DNA of 64,000 bases from Hirschia sp964352025 (GTDB taxonomy: Bacteria > Pseudomonadota > Alphaproteobacteria > Caulobacterales > Hyphomonadaceae): assembly GCA_964352025.1 (NCBI GenBank), contig CAYGPZ010000001.1, positions 620,001 through 684,000 of the forward strand, in the 5' to 3' direction. The notes beneath the pieces were generated by a model. That model did no database searches. It was not told the DNA's origin and saw nothing but the letters and a program-made list of their open reading frames with translations. Of the stretch, positions 17,923 through 26,323 are shown piece after piece (within the stretch, counting starts at the first letter, position 1; every line of letters begins with the position of its first letter). The translations under genes and the position numbers were made by a program.

Positions 17923-18369
17923 TTAAGCGGCGGCTTCTGCGATCTTTGCAGTGATTTGAGCTGCTGAATCTTTCTTCGTTGCAACATCCACAATCTGGTT
18001 TGAAGCTGCATCGAAGAGAATAACTAGTCCGGTTTTTGGTTTGCCTTTTAGATACTCTTTTAGCTCAGCTTCCATTCCAAGGTCGGCGGCTTGAGTCCAA
18101 AAGCGGTCTTTGTCTTTGTCCGTGTAATCAATCTTAGCAAATGAGACGTTTTCTAGTTCATTGCCAGCTTTAGCTTCTTGTAGTTTTGGTTCGATGGCTT
18201 TGCATGCGCCACACCATTCTGCATCAAGTTTAACAACTTTGATTACTGATGCTTCAGTTTTGTCTGTTTCGACAGCTGCCGCTTTAGGTTTGTCACCAGC
18301 AAGTGCGGCAGGAGAAATGACAATGGAAGAGATTCCAATTGCTGCGGCTAATATAATTTTCTTTTTCAT
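17923..18369 (-). CDS. Exported thioredoxin-like protein (WCGAC)
   Basis: This 148-residue protein has a signal peptide (cleavage near ALA-GD, residue 24) and a thioredoxin fold with the active site WCGAC (C53, C56). CGAC differs from the CGPC of classical thioredoxin, which alters redox potential. The spacing to KLDAEWCGACK and a later ID-Y strand fit the fold, but the usual cis-Pro loop is not obvious. It probably acts on disulfides in the periplasm. The ATG at 18369 is preferred: the longer ORF starts at a TTG that is itself part of the GGAGG ribosome binding site. It faces the DUF1476 gene tail to tail; an analogous pair follows at 18.7-19.6 kb. Confidence 0.8.
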   Translation of the reverse strand: MKKKIILAAAIGISSIVISPAALAGDKPKAAAVETDKTEASVIKVVKLDAEWCGACKAIEPKLQEAKAGNELENVSFAKIDYTDKDKDRFWTQAADLGMEAELKEYLKGKPKTGLVILFDAASNQIVDVATKKDSAAQITAKIAEAAA

Positions 18370-18687
18370 AAAAAGAATGACCTCCAAAGGATGGCGTGAT
18401 TGTCAAAATCAAATTGTTTGAATTTGAAGCGCTATTTTGCTGTTGTAATACGATAACCAGTAAAGGTACTCGCATTATGCCTCACATTAGATCAATTATG
18501 TGTGAGAATGGCACAAAACGGGCGTAAGAGCCTGTTTTATGGTTAATGTATCGTATTGATGTCGCAGGCAAAATTATTGTTTCTTCACACGAGGTCTAAA
18601 TTTTATTGCGCTATATATTAATCATCGAGCCATCCAAGAAAGAGATGGCGGATCCATTACTATGTAGCCATCGAGGGAGACCACCGA
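18370..18687. other. Divergent intergenic region, no gene seen
   Basis: These 318 bases separate the WCGAC thioredoxin gene from the second DUF1476 gene and should hold both promoters. I see no coding region. Small inverted repeats include CTCACA/TGTGAG (18481-18486 and 18501-18506) and GCCATC/GATGGC (18629-18634 and 18644-18649), the latter in the DUF1476 leader. Neither is strong enough to name. Confidence 0.4.
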
Positions 18688-18999
18688 ATGAAGCAATTAC
18701 AAGCACGTGCTCGCGCTGAAGAAGCTGTATACGCAAACAAGCAAACAACAGAATTTCTTGTTCAAGCTCGCGGCCTTCGCCTGCTTGGAGAGTGGGCCGC
18801 CATAGAATTAATGGGCTCAGGCGCTCCGGGTGTTCAAACTTACGCTGAAGCACTTGTTCGTTCTGGCGTTGCTGGTTCTGATGCCTTTAAAACAGTTGAA
18901 GATGATCTTCGTCTTGCTGGCCGTGACGCCCAAAGCAGTGAAGTACCTTCCCGCTTTCAAGAATATCTAGCTGAAGCACGCCGCGAAGCGGGCGTTTAG
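18688..18999 (+). CDS. Second DUF1476 family protein
   Basis: This 103-residue helical protein is a paralogue of the DUF1476 protein at 17.5 kb. The shared core is ARGLRLLGEWAAIELMG (compare ARRNKLLGLWAADLMG), AYAEALVRS-like and AFKTVEDDL. Its N-terminus differs: it starts MKQLQARARAEEAVYANKQ and lacks the FDKREQAFEAKFA segment tied to ATPase inhibition. It may therefore not act as an F1 inhibitor. GAGGGAGACC lies before the ATG. It faces a second exported thioredoxin gene tail to tail. Confidence 0.8.
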   Translation: MKQLQARARAEEAVYANKQTTEFLVQARGLRLLGEWAAIELMGSGAPGVQTYAEALVRSGVAGSDAFKTVEDDLRLAGRDAQSSEVPSRFQEYLAEARREAGV

Positions 19000-19096
19000 T
19001 CGAAATAAAACTCTGGCAAAAGAGTTTGGGTATTGTTCATTAAACAATGCCGACTTTAAGCGAGACAAAAGGTCAGGTTCGTCTCTCTCTTTGCGT

Positions 19097-19579
19097 TTAT
19101 TGAACGCGTTTGTTGGGAGCGGGGCACATAATTGAACCCATTTCTCGTTTACCAATTGGGGTCGTGCGGACAATCTCTCTCGCCGCAACGATCTGCATCT
19201 CGATTGCATCAGTCGTCATAGTACGGTTGATGCAGTCAATTTTTTCTCCCGAATCTGCAGAGACGAGAACAGCAAGTCCAGTTAGCCCGGCATAGTCTGC
19301 GAATACGCCAGCCATGAAAGTGCCATTCACTTTCTCGAATGCTTGACCCATTGTTGTGCCGTTTGTGAAGTCTAGTTCGACCCGTTGAACCGATGTGTCT
19401 TTGAAACGTTTTTCAACTTTATCAAGGCGTGGGTCTAGAATTTTACAATTACCACACCATTCAGCGGTGAGGTTTACGAGGTAAACTTCCTGAGCTTCTG
19501 CGCTCGGACTAAGCACACTTACTAAGGACGCAGTCGTGAGTGCGATTGCTGTGATTAATGACATTCTGATGTTTTTCAT
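19097..19579 (-). CDS. Exported thioredoxin-like protein (WCGNC)
   Basis: The 160-residue protein has a signal peptide with cleavage near AEA-QE (residue 29) and a thioredoxin-fold domain with active site WCGNC (C42, C45). The region VYLVNLTAEWCGNCKILDPRL parallels VKLDAEWCGACKAIEPKL in the other exported thioredoxin here, so the two are paralogues. A late Cys (ISCINR-type, in KIDCINRT) and another near the C-terminus (IMCPAPN) are extra features. GAGG lies 9 bases before the ATG at 19579; the longer ORF has no such site. Periplasmic redox role inferred. Confidence 0.8.
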   Translation of the reverse strand: MKNIRMSLITAIALTTASLVSVLSPSAEAQEVYLVNLTAEWCGNCKILDPRLDKVEKRFKDTSVQRVELDFTNGTTMGQAFEKVNGTFMAGVFADYAGLTGLAVLVSADSGEKIDCINRTMTTDAIEMQIVAAREIVRTTPIGKREMGSIMCPAPNKRVQ

Positions 19580-19716
19580 AAACGCAAACCTCGGGGTAAT
19601 ATACTCTACACAGGTTATATCATAACCCATTTTCGCCATTCATACATAAGAAATTACAATGTAGGATGAATAGGACTGTAAAGGTTTTTGCGTTTTTGAA
19701 AGACGTTGTTTACAAA

Positions 19717-19750
19717 AAAACACGCCTATTAACAGGCGTGTTTTCTTTTT
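19717..19750. terminator. Terminator downstream of purB
   Basis: AAAACACGCCT (19717-19727) and AGGCGTGTTTT (19734-19744) form an 11-bp stem with a 6-base loop, with A-rich sequence before and T-rich sequence after. It lies between purB (minus) and the upstream region of the WCGNC thioredoxin gene (minus), so its main job is to end purB transcription. Confidence 0.8.
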
Positions 19751-19775
19751 TAATAATCGGTCGAATTTTAGCGAT

Positions 19776-21080
19776 TTAGCCAAAAACACGTTTGAAAACG
19801 TGATCCACATTTTTGAAGTGGTATTCTAGGTCGAACAAACTTTCTATCTTCTCATCGCTTAGTTTGCTGGAGACATCTTCATCACCCTTCAGGTTGTTCA
19901 TGAAGTCGCCTTCTGAGCGGTTTGGGTTGTCCCAGACTTTCATCGCATTGCGTTGTACAAGGCGATATGCGTCTTCGCGAGATGTGCCAGCTTCAACAAG
20001 CGCAAGAAGGACACGTTGGGAATTGTGCAATCCACCTAAGCGATTGAGGTTAGCAAGCATGTTTTCAGGGTAGATAACCAAGTTCTCGATGACGCCAGCC
20101 AAACGGTGAAGTGCGAAATCTAGGTGAATTGTTGCATCTGGCCCAATACCACGCTCAACAGATGAGTGAGAAATATCACGTTCATGCCAAAGAGCGACAT
20201 TCTCTAAAGCTGGTACAACAGAAGAGCGTACCAAGCGTGCAAGACCCGTCAGGTTTTCAGTCAGCACCGGGTTACGCTTGTGTGGCATGGCAGAAGAGCC
20301 TTTTTGCCCAGCAGAGAAAAACTCTTCAGCTTCTAGAACTTCTGTACGTTGAAGATGGCGAACTTCGGTCGCGATGTTTTCGATAGTTGATGCGATAACA
20401 CCAAGTGCAGAGAAAAATGCAGCGTGGCGGTCGCGTGGAATAACCTGAGTAGACACAGGTTCTGCTTCCATACCTAGACGTTCAGCGACCATTTCTTCAA
20501 TGCGAGGATCAATATTGGCGAATGTTCCAACAGCACCAGAAATCGCACATGTCGAGATTTCTTTCTTTGCCGCTTCTAGGCGTGTTCTGTTGCGTTGCAT
20601 TTGCGCGTGGAAACCAGCCAGCTTTAGGCCAAATGTTGTCGGCTCAGCATGAATACCGTGGCTACGACCGATTGTTGGTGTGAGCTTGTGTTCAATAGCG
20701 CGTTTTTCTAATGCAGCGAGAACACGATCAACACCTTCAAGAAGAATGTCTGAAGCCTTTTTAAGTTGAACAGCTAAACATGTGTCCAATACATCTGAAG
20801 ATGTCATACCTTTATGAAGGAAACGGGCTTCTTCACCGACGTGTTCTGCGACAGATGTCAAAAACGCGATTACATCGTGTTTTACTTCGCGCTCAATTTC
20901 GTCAACACGGTCCACATCAAAATCACCCCGCTCACGGGCAGCTTTTGCAGCTTCTTCAGGGATAATGCCTAGCTCGGCCATTGCTTCAGCTGCTAGGGTT
21001 TCAATCTCAAGCCATACGCCATAGCGTGCCTTGGGCGTCCAGATAGCGGTCATTTCGGGGCGGGCGTAACGAGGGATCAT
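19776..21080 (-). CDS. purB: Adenylosuccinate lyase PurB
   Basis: PurB removes fumarate from SAICAR and from adenylosuccinate, so it acts twice in purine synthesis. The 434-residue length and the motif SSAMPHKRNPVLTENL (fumarase/aspartase superfamily signature with the catalytic Ser loop) are typical of the bacterial PurB subgroup, as are MIPRYARPEMTAIW at the start, GMTSSDVLDTCLAVQL and TIGRSHGIHAEPTTFGLKLAG-type segments. It is monocistronic, ending at the terminator at 19.7 kb. Confidence 0.96.
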   Translation of the reverse strand: MIPRYARPEMTAIWTPKARYGVWLEIETLAAEAMAELGIIPEEAAKAARERGDFDVDRVDEIEREVKHDVIAFLTSVAEHVGEEARFLHKGMTSSDVLDTCLAVQLKKASDILLEGVDRVLAALEKRAIEHKLTPTIGRSHGIHAEPTTFGLKLAGFHAQMQRNRTRLEAAKKEISTCAISGAVGTFANIDPRIEEMVAERLGMEAEPVSTQVIPRDRHAAFFSALGVIASTIENIATEVRHLQRTEVLEAEEFFSAGQKGSSAMPHKRNPVLTENLTGLARLVRSSVVPALENVALWHERDISHSSVERGIGPDATIHLDFALHRLAGVIENLVIYPENMLANLNRLGGLHNSQRVLLALVEAGTSREDAYRLVQRNAMKVWDNPNRSEGDFMNNLKGDEDVSSKLSDEKIESLFDLEYHFKNVDHVFKRVFG

Positions 21081-21441
21081 GTCAGTATTGTCCTTGGCGG
21101 ATTACATTTCTAATTTGTTTGCGTTTGTAAAATCAGTAACTGACTATTGTTTCAAGTCACGCAGAAGGAAAATGTCATAAAAAGTTTTTTTTGAGCTTTT
21201 GATGTATGAAATTTAATTGAAATTTCTCAAAAATATTAAGTTTTACTGCCATTTTCACTGGCGGGGCAGGCCGTATTGGTTAATATTACCAAGGCTTAGA
21301 GTCGGTTTTTGGGGGCTTTGCACGCGTTGCAAGCCGGGCTGGCTGCGCCTTCGTTCAGATTCTGTTCAGGCTGGGGGCGTGTATTAGCTGATTGAGTAAT
21401 ATGACTTTTGTCATGTTTTTTCATCTAGGGGAGAAGTCAAG
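21081..21441. other. Divergent intergenic region between purB and the PG-binding gene
   Basis: These 361 bases carry no gene I can see. They include a near palindrome TTGGTTAATATTACCAA (21276-21292) and a GC-rich imperfect hairpin GGCTTTGCA/TGCAAGCC (21314-21322 and 21328-21335). A small stem ATGAC-TTTT-GTCAT followed by six T lies just ahead of the start codon. The last could be an attenuator in the leader of the gene at 21442. GGGGAGAAG precedes that ATG. Confidence 0.4.
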
Positions 21442-22413
21442 ATGGCTACTAAAACACTTATGCTTTCTGCTGCTGCGGTAGTAGGACTTTCAGGCGTTGC
21501 AAACGCTCAGAGCGCTGGCTACCCGCCAGAAGCTCAACCGGGCGAATGTTTTGCACGCGTACTTATTCCAGAGACAACTCAGGTTGTAACTGAAGAAGTC
21601 GTTGATCAACCAGAGCGTACTGAAATCAAAGTTATTCAGGCGCAATACGAAACTGTAACTGAGACACTTGTCGTAAAAGAAGCTTCTACAGCTTTCCGCG
21701 TTATACCTGCGACATACGAAACAGTAACTGAGCAAGTTATTGTTGAGCCAGAAAAAACAGAAAAAATTGTTATTCCTGCTCAAATCGAAACATACACAGA
21801 GCAAGTTCTTGTTCGCCCTGCGTACACAACATGGAAACCAGGTGCTGGTCTTTATGGTCGTGGTAATGCCGGTTTCGGTCCTGGTACTGTAAACACAACT
21901 GCAACAACTGGTGAGTTGCTTTGTAAAGTTGAAGTTCCTGCTGAATACACAACTGTGACACGTACACGCGTTGCTTCTCCGGAAACAACTGACGTTCGTG
22001 TTATTCCTGCACGTTATGAAACAGTGACGAAGCAAGTTGTTGCTCAACCTGCACAAGTTGTTGAAGATGTGATCCCTGCGATCACTGAAACTGTTCAAGT
22101 TCGTCAAATGGTTACACCTGCTCGTGAAGAAGTGATCACTATTCCAGCGACTTACAAAACTATCGAGAAGCGTGAAGTAACTGGTGGTGGCGGTGTTGAG
22201 TGGCGCGAAGTTCTTTGTGACACAAACTCTTCTGCTGCTCAGATTGCTGAAATCCAGCGCTCTCTAACAGCTGCTGGTTACTCAGTTCCAGCTGATGGTA
22301 CATTTGGTCCAGCTACACTTACAGCAATGGAATCATACCAGCGTGCAAATGGTCTTCCTGTTGGATACCTAACAATGAGCACTGTTGAATCTCTTGGTGT
22401 TACTGTTCGCTAA
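21442..22413 (+). CDS. Exported repeat protein with C-terminal peptidoglycan-binding domain
   Basis: A 323-residue secreted or periplasmic protein. The signal peptide ends near ANA-QS (residue 22). Residues about 38-130 and 162-248 hold about eight units of 23 residues built on the pattern VIPAxYETVTEQVVVxP, split into two groups of four by a Gly-rich linker (GAGLYGRGNAGFGPG). Cys36, Cys161 and Cys259 bracket the two groups. Residues about 262-320 are a PG_binding_1 domain (IAEIQRSLTAAGYSVPADG, FGPATLTAMESYQ), which anchors proteins to cell-wall glycan. The function is not known; the regular beta-rich repeats suggest a structural envelope fibre. The coding sequence favours a narrow codon set, consistent with high expression. 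Confidence 0.8.
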   Translation: MATKTLMLSAAAVVGLSGVANAQSAGYPPEAQPGECFARVLIPETTQVVTEEVVDQPERTEIKVIQAQYETVTETLVVKEASTAFRVIPATYETVTEQVIVEPEKTEKIVIPAQIETYTEQVLVRPAYTTWKPGAGLYGRGNAGFGPGTVNTTATTGELLCKVEVPAEYTTVTRTRVASPETTDVRVIPARYETVTKQVVAQPAQVVEDVIPAITETVQVRQMVTPAREEVITIPATYKTIEKREVTGGGGVEWREVLCDTNSSAAQIAEIQRSLTAAGYSVPADGTFGPATLTAMESYQRANGLPVGYLTMSTVESLGVTVR

Positions 22414-22450
22414 ATTTAGCGAATAGATCTCCATTGGAGTTCCAAAAATT

Positions 22451-22487
22451 AAGCCCTGTTACATTCATTTGTGGCGGGGCTTTTTTG
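22451..22487. terminator. Terminator between PG-binding gene and sulfatase
   Basis: AAGCCCTG (22451-22458) pairs with CGGGGCTT (22475-22482) with one mismatch or wobble and runs into T on the plus strand. AATTTTT follows on the minus strand, so it may work both ways. Confidence 0.75.
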
Positions 22488-22497
22488 TGTCGATCAT

Positions 22498-22520
22498 GCA
22501 TTTTTGCTCGGCAAAAATGC
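22498..22520. repeat. Perfect 10-bp hairpin overlapping the sulfatase stop codon
   Basis: GCATTTTTGC (22498-22507) and GCAAAAATGC (22511-22520) are exact reverse complements with a 3-base loop. The right arm shares its last base with the sulfatase stop codon. No T-run follows on the minus strand. Confidence 0.55.
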
Positions 22521-24457
22521 TAGTAATTGAGAGGGCGAGGGTTCCAGTCTTCATCTATTTCTGGGATCAGCTCTTCAGGAATGTCTAGCTTTTTATCGTC
22601 CGCTCCACCCGCAAAATTGCTGATGTTAAAACTGTTTGGTTTTGACCAATCGACCTCAGCACGCCCATCTCCTAAAACTATATTTCCCAGCTTTTCTCGA
22701 AACCAAAGAGCAAGGGGAAGGTATTCGTGGGAATAAGCTATATTTTTGCGTTCCAGCGGGTCAGCACGTAAATCATATAGAGCTAAATCAACATTCATGG
22801 GATCCGTTTTTAGTGCCCACAAAATATCGTCATTTAGGTTAGGTGATTTGGCAATGGTTCTGCGGTTTCTTGTGCGCATGGAAAACGCAAAATCGTCACT
22901 TCGCATATATGCGCGATGCCCATGAACGAGGTTCATTTCACCTAGAATATAGTCCCGTTCCTTGCTGGGCTCATTCTTGACCGTTGCAAGGTCAAGCCCG
23001 TCTAGATAATCAAAATCCGATCGCTCCACATCTATTCCTGCGCTTGCAATAAGTGTTGGCGCAAAGTCGACATACTCAACGAAGCGATCGATAACTTTGC
23101 CAGCTGGCCAAGCTCTTTTATCTGATGAGACAACGATAGCTGCGCCATTCAATGATTGTTTCCATGGGCCAAATTTAGCCATTATGCCTTGTTCGCCCAA
23201 GTGCCATCCATGGTCGCCAACTGTGTAGACAATAATCCAATCTCTGCCTTGATCTTCGGAATAAGTTTTGAAGGCCTCCGCTGATTCACCGATTAACGCG
23301 TCTCCATAGGCCGTAAAAGCGTAATAGTCGCGAATGGCTTGTAGCTTTTCTTCCGGTTTCATCGCATCGGTTTTGGATTCATTGTAAGTCTGAAGCAATT
23401 GTCCAGGCCAATTCGATAATTCTTCTGTATCGAATGCTGGGATTTTATAGGTCTTGTCTTTAAACAAATCTCGATACTTTTTAGGCGGTAGAACTGGTGT
23501 GTGGGGGAGGTGGAAACCTAAATTCACAAAGAGCGGTTTGGACTCATCGGGTCCTTCAACTTTCTTGCCCCAAAGTGTTTTGTATTTTTTGCCAGCGTTT
23601 TTTAAATGTGCTTTAAATTCCTCAACGATTTTTGCATCAATCGTTTCTCCAGCAGGCATAGGGTTCACACCGCCAACGATCAGGCCAGTATTGATGCGTG
23701 TATAGGTGCGTAGAATATCAAATTCTTCTTCGACCGTTTTTTTGATTTTCTTTTCTTCATCGTTCAATCTGCGGTGTTGCTTGGATAGTGTGTGCGTTTT
23801 CAGCGTGCCATCAGGGCGGTGCACTGTTTCGGTTGAATCCCGTCGCATGAGCACGCCGTCAATTAGGCCATGAGAGCCATGTGTAGACCAGTCCCCAATG
23901 CCATTGCCTTGCAGATCGCGGCTGAAATTTAGTTCAAAATCAAAGGAATCGGAGCTTAAGTTTTTGCGGTTTTCTTTATTGCGTTCTTTTGCTTCGGGAG
24001 TTCCTGGAAAAAACTCACTCACACCGTAGTGTGATTTTCCAATGAGAGCTGTTTCATATCCTGCGGAGCTTATTGATTGTCCGATTGTGGGTTTAGCAAT
24101 ATCAACTTGCTGGTGCATTGCTTCCCAAGCATATTTTCCGCTTCTGAAAGGATAGCGTCCCGTATGCATGGATGCGCGAGAGGGGCCACATGCAGGAGAC
24201 TGGTTGAAAGCCTTTGTAAATAGTACACCTTCTTCGATCAGTTTGTCAGTATGAGGTGAAGATACAAACCCTAGCGGGCTCTCGCTTTTGCCTGTGGTGG
24301 CTCGGTTATAACCTTCAATGGAATCTGGCCTGTGATCATCAGTGATGATCCACAATATATTGGGCTGTTGTTTTAACTCGTCAGAGGCATGACCAAGATT
24401 GTTGGTTGCAAGCAATCCTATGCAAATAGCAAAGCACGTCGCCAGAATTCGTCGCAT
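22520..24457 (-). CDS. Exported sulfatase (formylglycine type, S1 family)
   Basis: This 645-residue enzyme should hydrolyse sulfate esters. The signal peptide covers residues 1-24. PNILWIITDDHRPDS gives the first metal ligands, and SPACGPSRASMHTGRYP holds C90 in the CxPSR motif that is converted to formylglycine by a maturase (none is encoded in this window). FVNLGFHLPHTPVLPP and VYTVGDHGWHLGEQG are further S1 motifs. Iduronate-2-sulfatase-like S1 sulfatases look similar, but I cannot assign a substrate. The gene diverges from an exported esterase, and marine relatives use such enzymes on sulfated algal polysaccharides. The two are only 7 kb from the alginate locus. Confidence 0.9.
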   Translation of the reverse strand: MRRILATCFAICIGLLATNNLGHASDELKQQPNILWIITDDHRPDSIEGYNRATTGKSESPLGFVSSPHTDKLIEEGVLFTKAFNQSPACGPSRASMHTGRYPFRSGKYAWEAMHQQVDIAKPTIGQSISSAGYETALIGKSHYGVSEFFPGTPEAKERNKENRKNLSSDSFDFELNFSRDLQGNGIGDWSTHGSHGLIDGVLMRRDSTETVHRPDGTLKTHTLSKQHRRLNDEEKKIKKTVEEEFDILRTYTRINTGLIVGGVNPMPAGETIDAKIVEEFKAHLKNAGKKYKTLWGKKVEGPDESKPLFVNLGFHLPHTPVLPPKKYRDLFKDKTYKIPAFDTEELSNWPGQLLQTYNESKTDAMKPEEKLQAIRDYYAFTAYGDALIGESAEAFKTYSEDQGRDWIIVYTVGDHGWHLGEQGIMAKFGPWKQSLNGAAIVVSSDKRAWPAGKVIDRFVEYVDFAPTLIASAGIDVERSDFDYLDGLDLATVKNEPSKERDYILGEMNLVHGHRAYMRSDDFAFSMRTRNRRTIAKSPNLNDDILWALKTDPMNVDLALYDLRADPLERKNIAYSHEYLPLALWFREKLGNIVLGDGRAEVDWSKPNSFNISNFAGGADDKKLDIPEELIPEIDEDWNPRPLNY

Positions 24458-24567
24458 CTGTATTCCTCCGAAAATTTATAACTATTTTCTCTTATTTGAG
24501 GGAGTATTGCATCACTTTTGTTCAGATGCCATCCTTTGTTAACAATTGACTATTTGGGAGGATAGAC

Positions 24568-25461
24568 ATGAGTAAGAAAACGCTAATTTTAGCCTTCGCT
24601 GTTATGTTGAGTTTTTTACCTACGACATTTGCGCAAGACATAGTGAAGCTTCCTGCTGAACCTGCGGTCGGAGTTTCATGGTCCCATCCTCAAAAAGAGT
24701 ATTTTTCGACAGAGTGGAAAACGAGTGCGATTACCAATGTTTCCGCGCCGTCCATGGAAGTCTATTTAGCTCCAGAAGCAATACGTACGGGCACATCTGT
24801 CATTATTGCGCCAGGCGGCGGTTTGTATGCGCTCAGTATTGATAGTGAAGGGCGCGATGTCGCTAAATGGTTCAATGCTCAAGGGATTAATGCCTTCGTT
24901 CTGCGCTATCGTTTGGTGCCATCTGGTGAAGACGGGATCAAAGATCTGATAAAGATAGCGACTGAGGATAATGATAAGCGCGTTCGTATTACACGAGACG
25001 TTATTCCATATTCTGTTGCTGATGGTCTAAGTGCAGTCACTTATATCCGTAGCAAAGCTGAAGAGTGGGGAATTGCAAAAGACAAGATCGGGTTTATGGG
25101 GTTTTCAGGCGGTGGGTGTGTTTTGCTTGGAATGGTCAACGATGCCAAAGCCGAAAACAGTCCTGATTTTTATATTCCTATTTACCCCGGCGTAGATTTA
25201 AATGAACCGGACCCAGAAGTTTCTACGCCTCCAACTCTATTTATCGCTGCTGCTGATGATCAGCTCATGCCGTCGCGTTTCTTTACGCGCCTATATGACC
25301 GATGGGTTGATGCAGGTGTGTCGACATCGATTATTTTGTATGCGAATGGCGGACATGGTTTTGGTACGCGCATACAAGGTAAGCATTCAGACAATTGGCT
25401 TGAAGACGCCTATAGTTGGATGAAGGCAGAAGGATTTGTAGAAGAAGGTTTGTCGGAATAG
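24568..25461 (+). CDS. Exported alpha/beta-hydrolase (acetyl-esterase-like)
   Basis: A 297-residue secreted esterase. The signal peptide ends near FAQ-DI (residue 22). The fold shows an oxyanion motif APGGGLYALS (81-90), the nucleophile elbow GFSGGG (S180), the acid in AAADDQLMP and the His in NGGHGFG, so the triad is complete. It resembles the xylan/sugar acetyl-esterase branch (BD-FAE-like). A role in removing acyl groups from polysaccharides is inferred from this and from the divergent sulfatase next door. TGGGAGGATAG lies before the ATG. Confidence 0.85.
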   Translation: MSKKTLILAFAVMLSFLPTTFAQDIVKLPAEPAVGVSWSHPQKEYFSTEWKTSAITNVSAPSMEVYLAPEAIRTGTSVIIAPGGGLYALSIDSEGRDVAKWFNAQGINAFVLRYRLVPSGEDGIKDLIKIATEDNDKRVRITRDVIPYSVADGLSAVTYIRSKAEEWGIAKDKIGFMGFSGGGCVLLGMVNDAKAENSPDFYIPIYPGVDLNEPDPEVSTPPTLFIAAADDQLMPSRFFTRLYDRWVDAGVSTSIILYANGGHGFGTRIQGKHSDNWLEDAYSWMKAEGFVEEGLSE

Positions 25462-25468
25462 CGCGAGC

Positions 25469-26284
25469 CTAAATCAGCTGTTTCGCCTTGAGGCTGGTAA
25501 TGCCGTTTTTGCCGACGATGAGGTGGTCGTGAATGGCGATTTCCAGCGGTTCAAACGCATCGATTATTTCACGTGTCACATTGATATCAGCGTTGGATGG
25601 GGTGGGGTCGCCCGACGGATGATTATGCACAAGAATAAGCGCAGACGCAGATAGTTCTAAAGCGCGTTTGGCTAATTCTCTTGGGTAAACAGGTGCATGG
25701 TTGATCGTGCCCTGTGATTGGCGTTCATCTGCGATGAGCTGGTTTTTGTGGTCTAGAAACAGTACACGAAATTGCTCTTCTGTTTCGTGCTGTAGCGCGA
25801 CGCGCACGTGGCTGAGCAATGCGGCCCAATTGGAAATGACGGGACGTGCCTTAACTTCTTCTAGTGAGCACCTTTGATTGAGCAGGTGAGTGGTGCGAAT
25901 ATAAGTTGCACAGGTTTCGCCAACGCCATCAACTTCAACAAGCCTTTTTATCGGGGCAGCCATCACGCCGGAAATTCCACCAAATTTGTCTATTAGCGCT
26001 TTGGCAATCGGTTTGACATCACGGCGAGGGATAAATGCAAATAAGAGAAGTTCAAGCAATTCATAGTCGGGCAGCGTATCGCCAGCTCCGCTAGTAATGC
26101 GCTGACGTAAACGATCGCGGTGGCCATGATAGTGTTTGGTCGGTTTCTTGGAGTTTTTTTCGGGAGTGGATTGGGTTTCTAAAGATAGATCTAAATTAAG
26201 TGCCTCGTCCAACGCCGCAGTTGGGGCCTCATTTGTGCTCCATTGCGCCGAAGTTGCACTGGTTTGATTATCTTTTTGAGACAT
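25469..26284 (-). CDS. radC: RadC family JAB-domain protein
   Basis: This 271-residue protein carries a helix-hairpin-helix region (ISGVMAAPIKRLVEVDGVGE, counted only as a guide) and a C-terminal JAMM/JAB domain with HNHPSGDPTPSNAD holding the metal-binding His-x-His and Asp. An N-terminal extension of about 55 polar residues (rich in Ser, Thr, Asn) precedes the family core. RadC was once called a DNA repair protein, but its biochemical role is unproven. It follows map by 40 bases on the same strand, as often seen in alphaproteobacteria, and converges with the esterase gene 8 bases away. Confidence 0.92.
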   Translation of the reverse strand: MSQKDNQTSATSAQWSTNEAPTAALDEALNLDLSLETQSTPEKNSKKPTKHYHGHRDRLRQRITSGAGDTLPDYELLELLLFAFIPRRDVKPIAKALIDKFGGISGVMAAPIKRLVEVDGVGETCATYIRTTHLLNQRCSLEEVKARPVISNWAALLSHVRVALQHETEEQFRVLFLDHKNQLIADERQSQGTINHAPVYPRELAKRALELSASALILVHNHPSGDPTPSNADINVTREIIDAFEPLEIAIHDHLIVGKNGITSLKAKQLI

Positions 26285-26323
26285 GAAATTTCCCCAACTC
26301 TATTTGTCTCTTGTATGCTTAGG

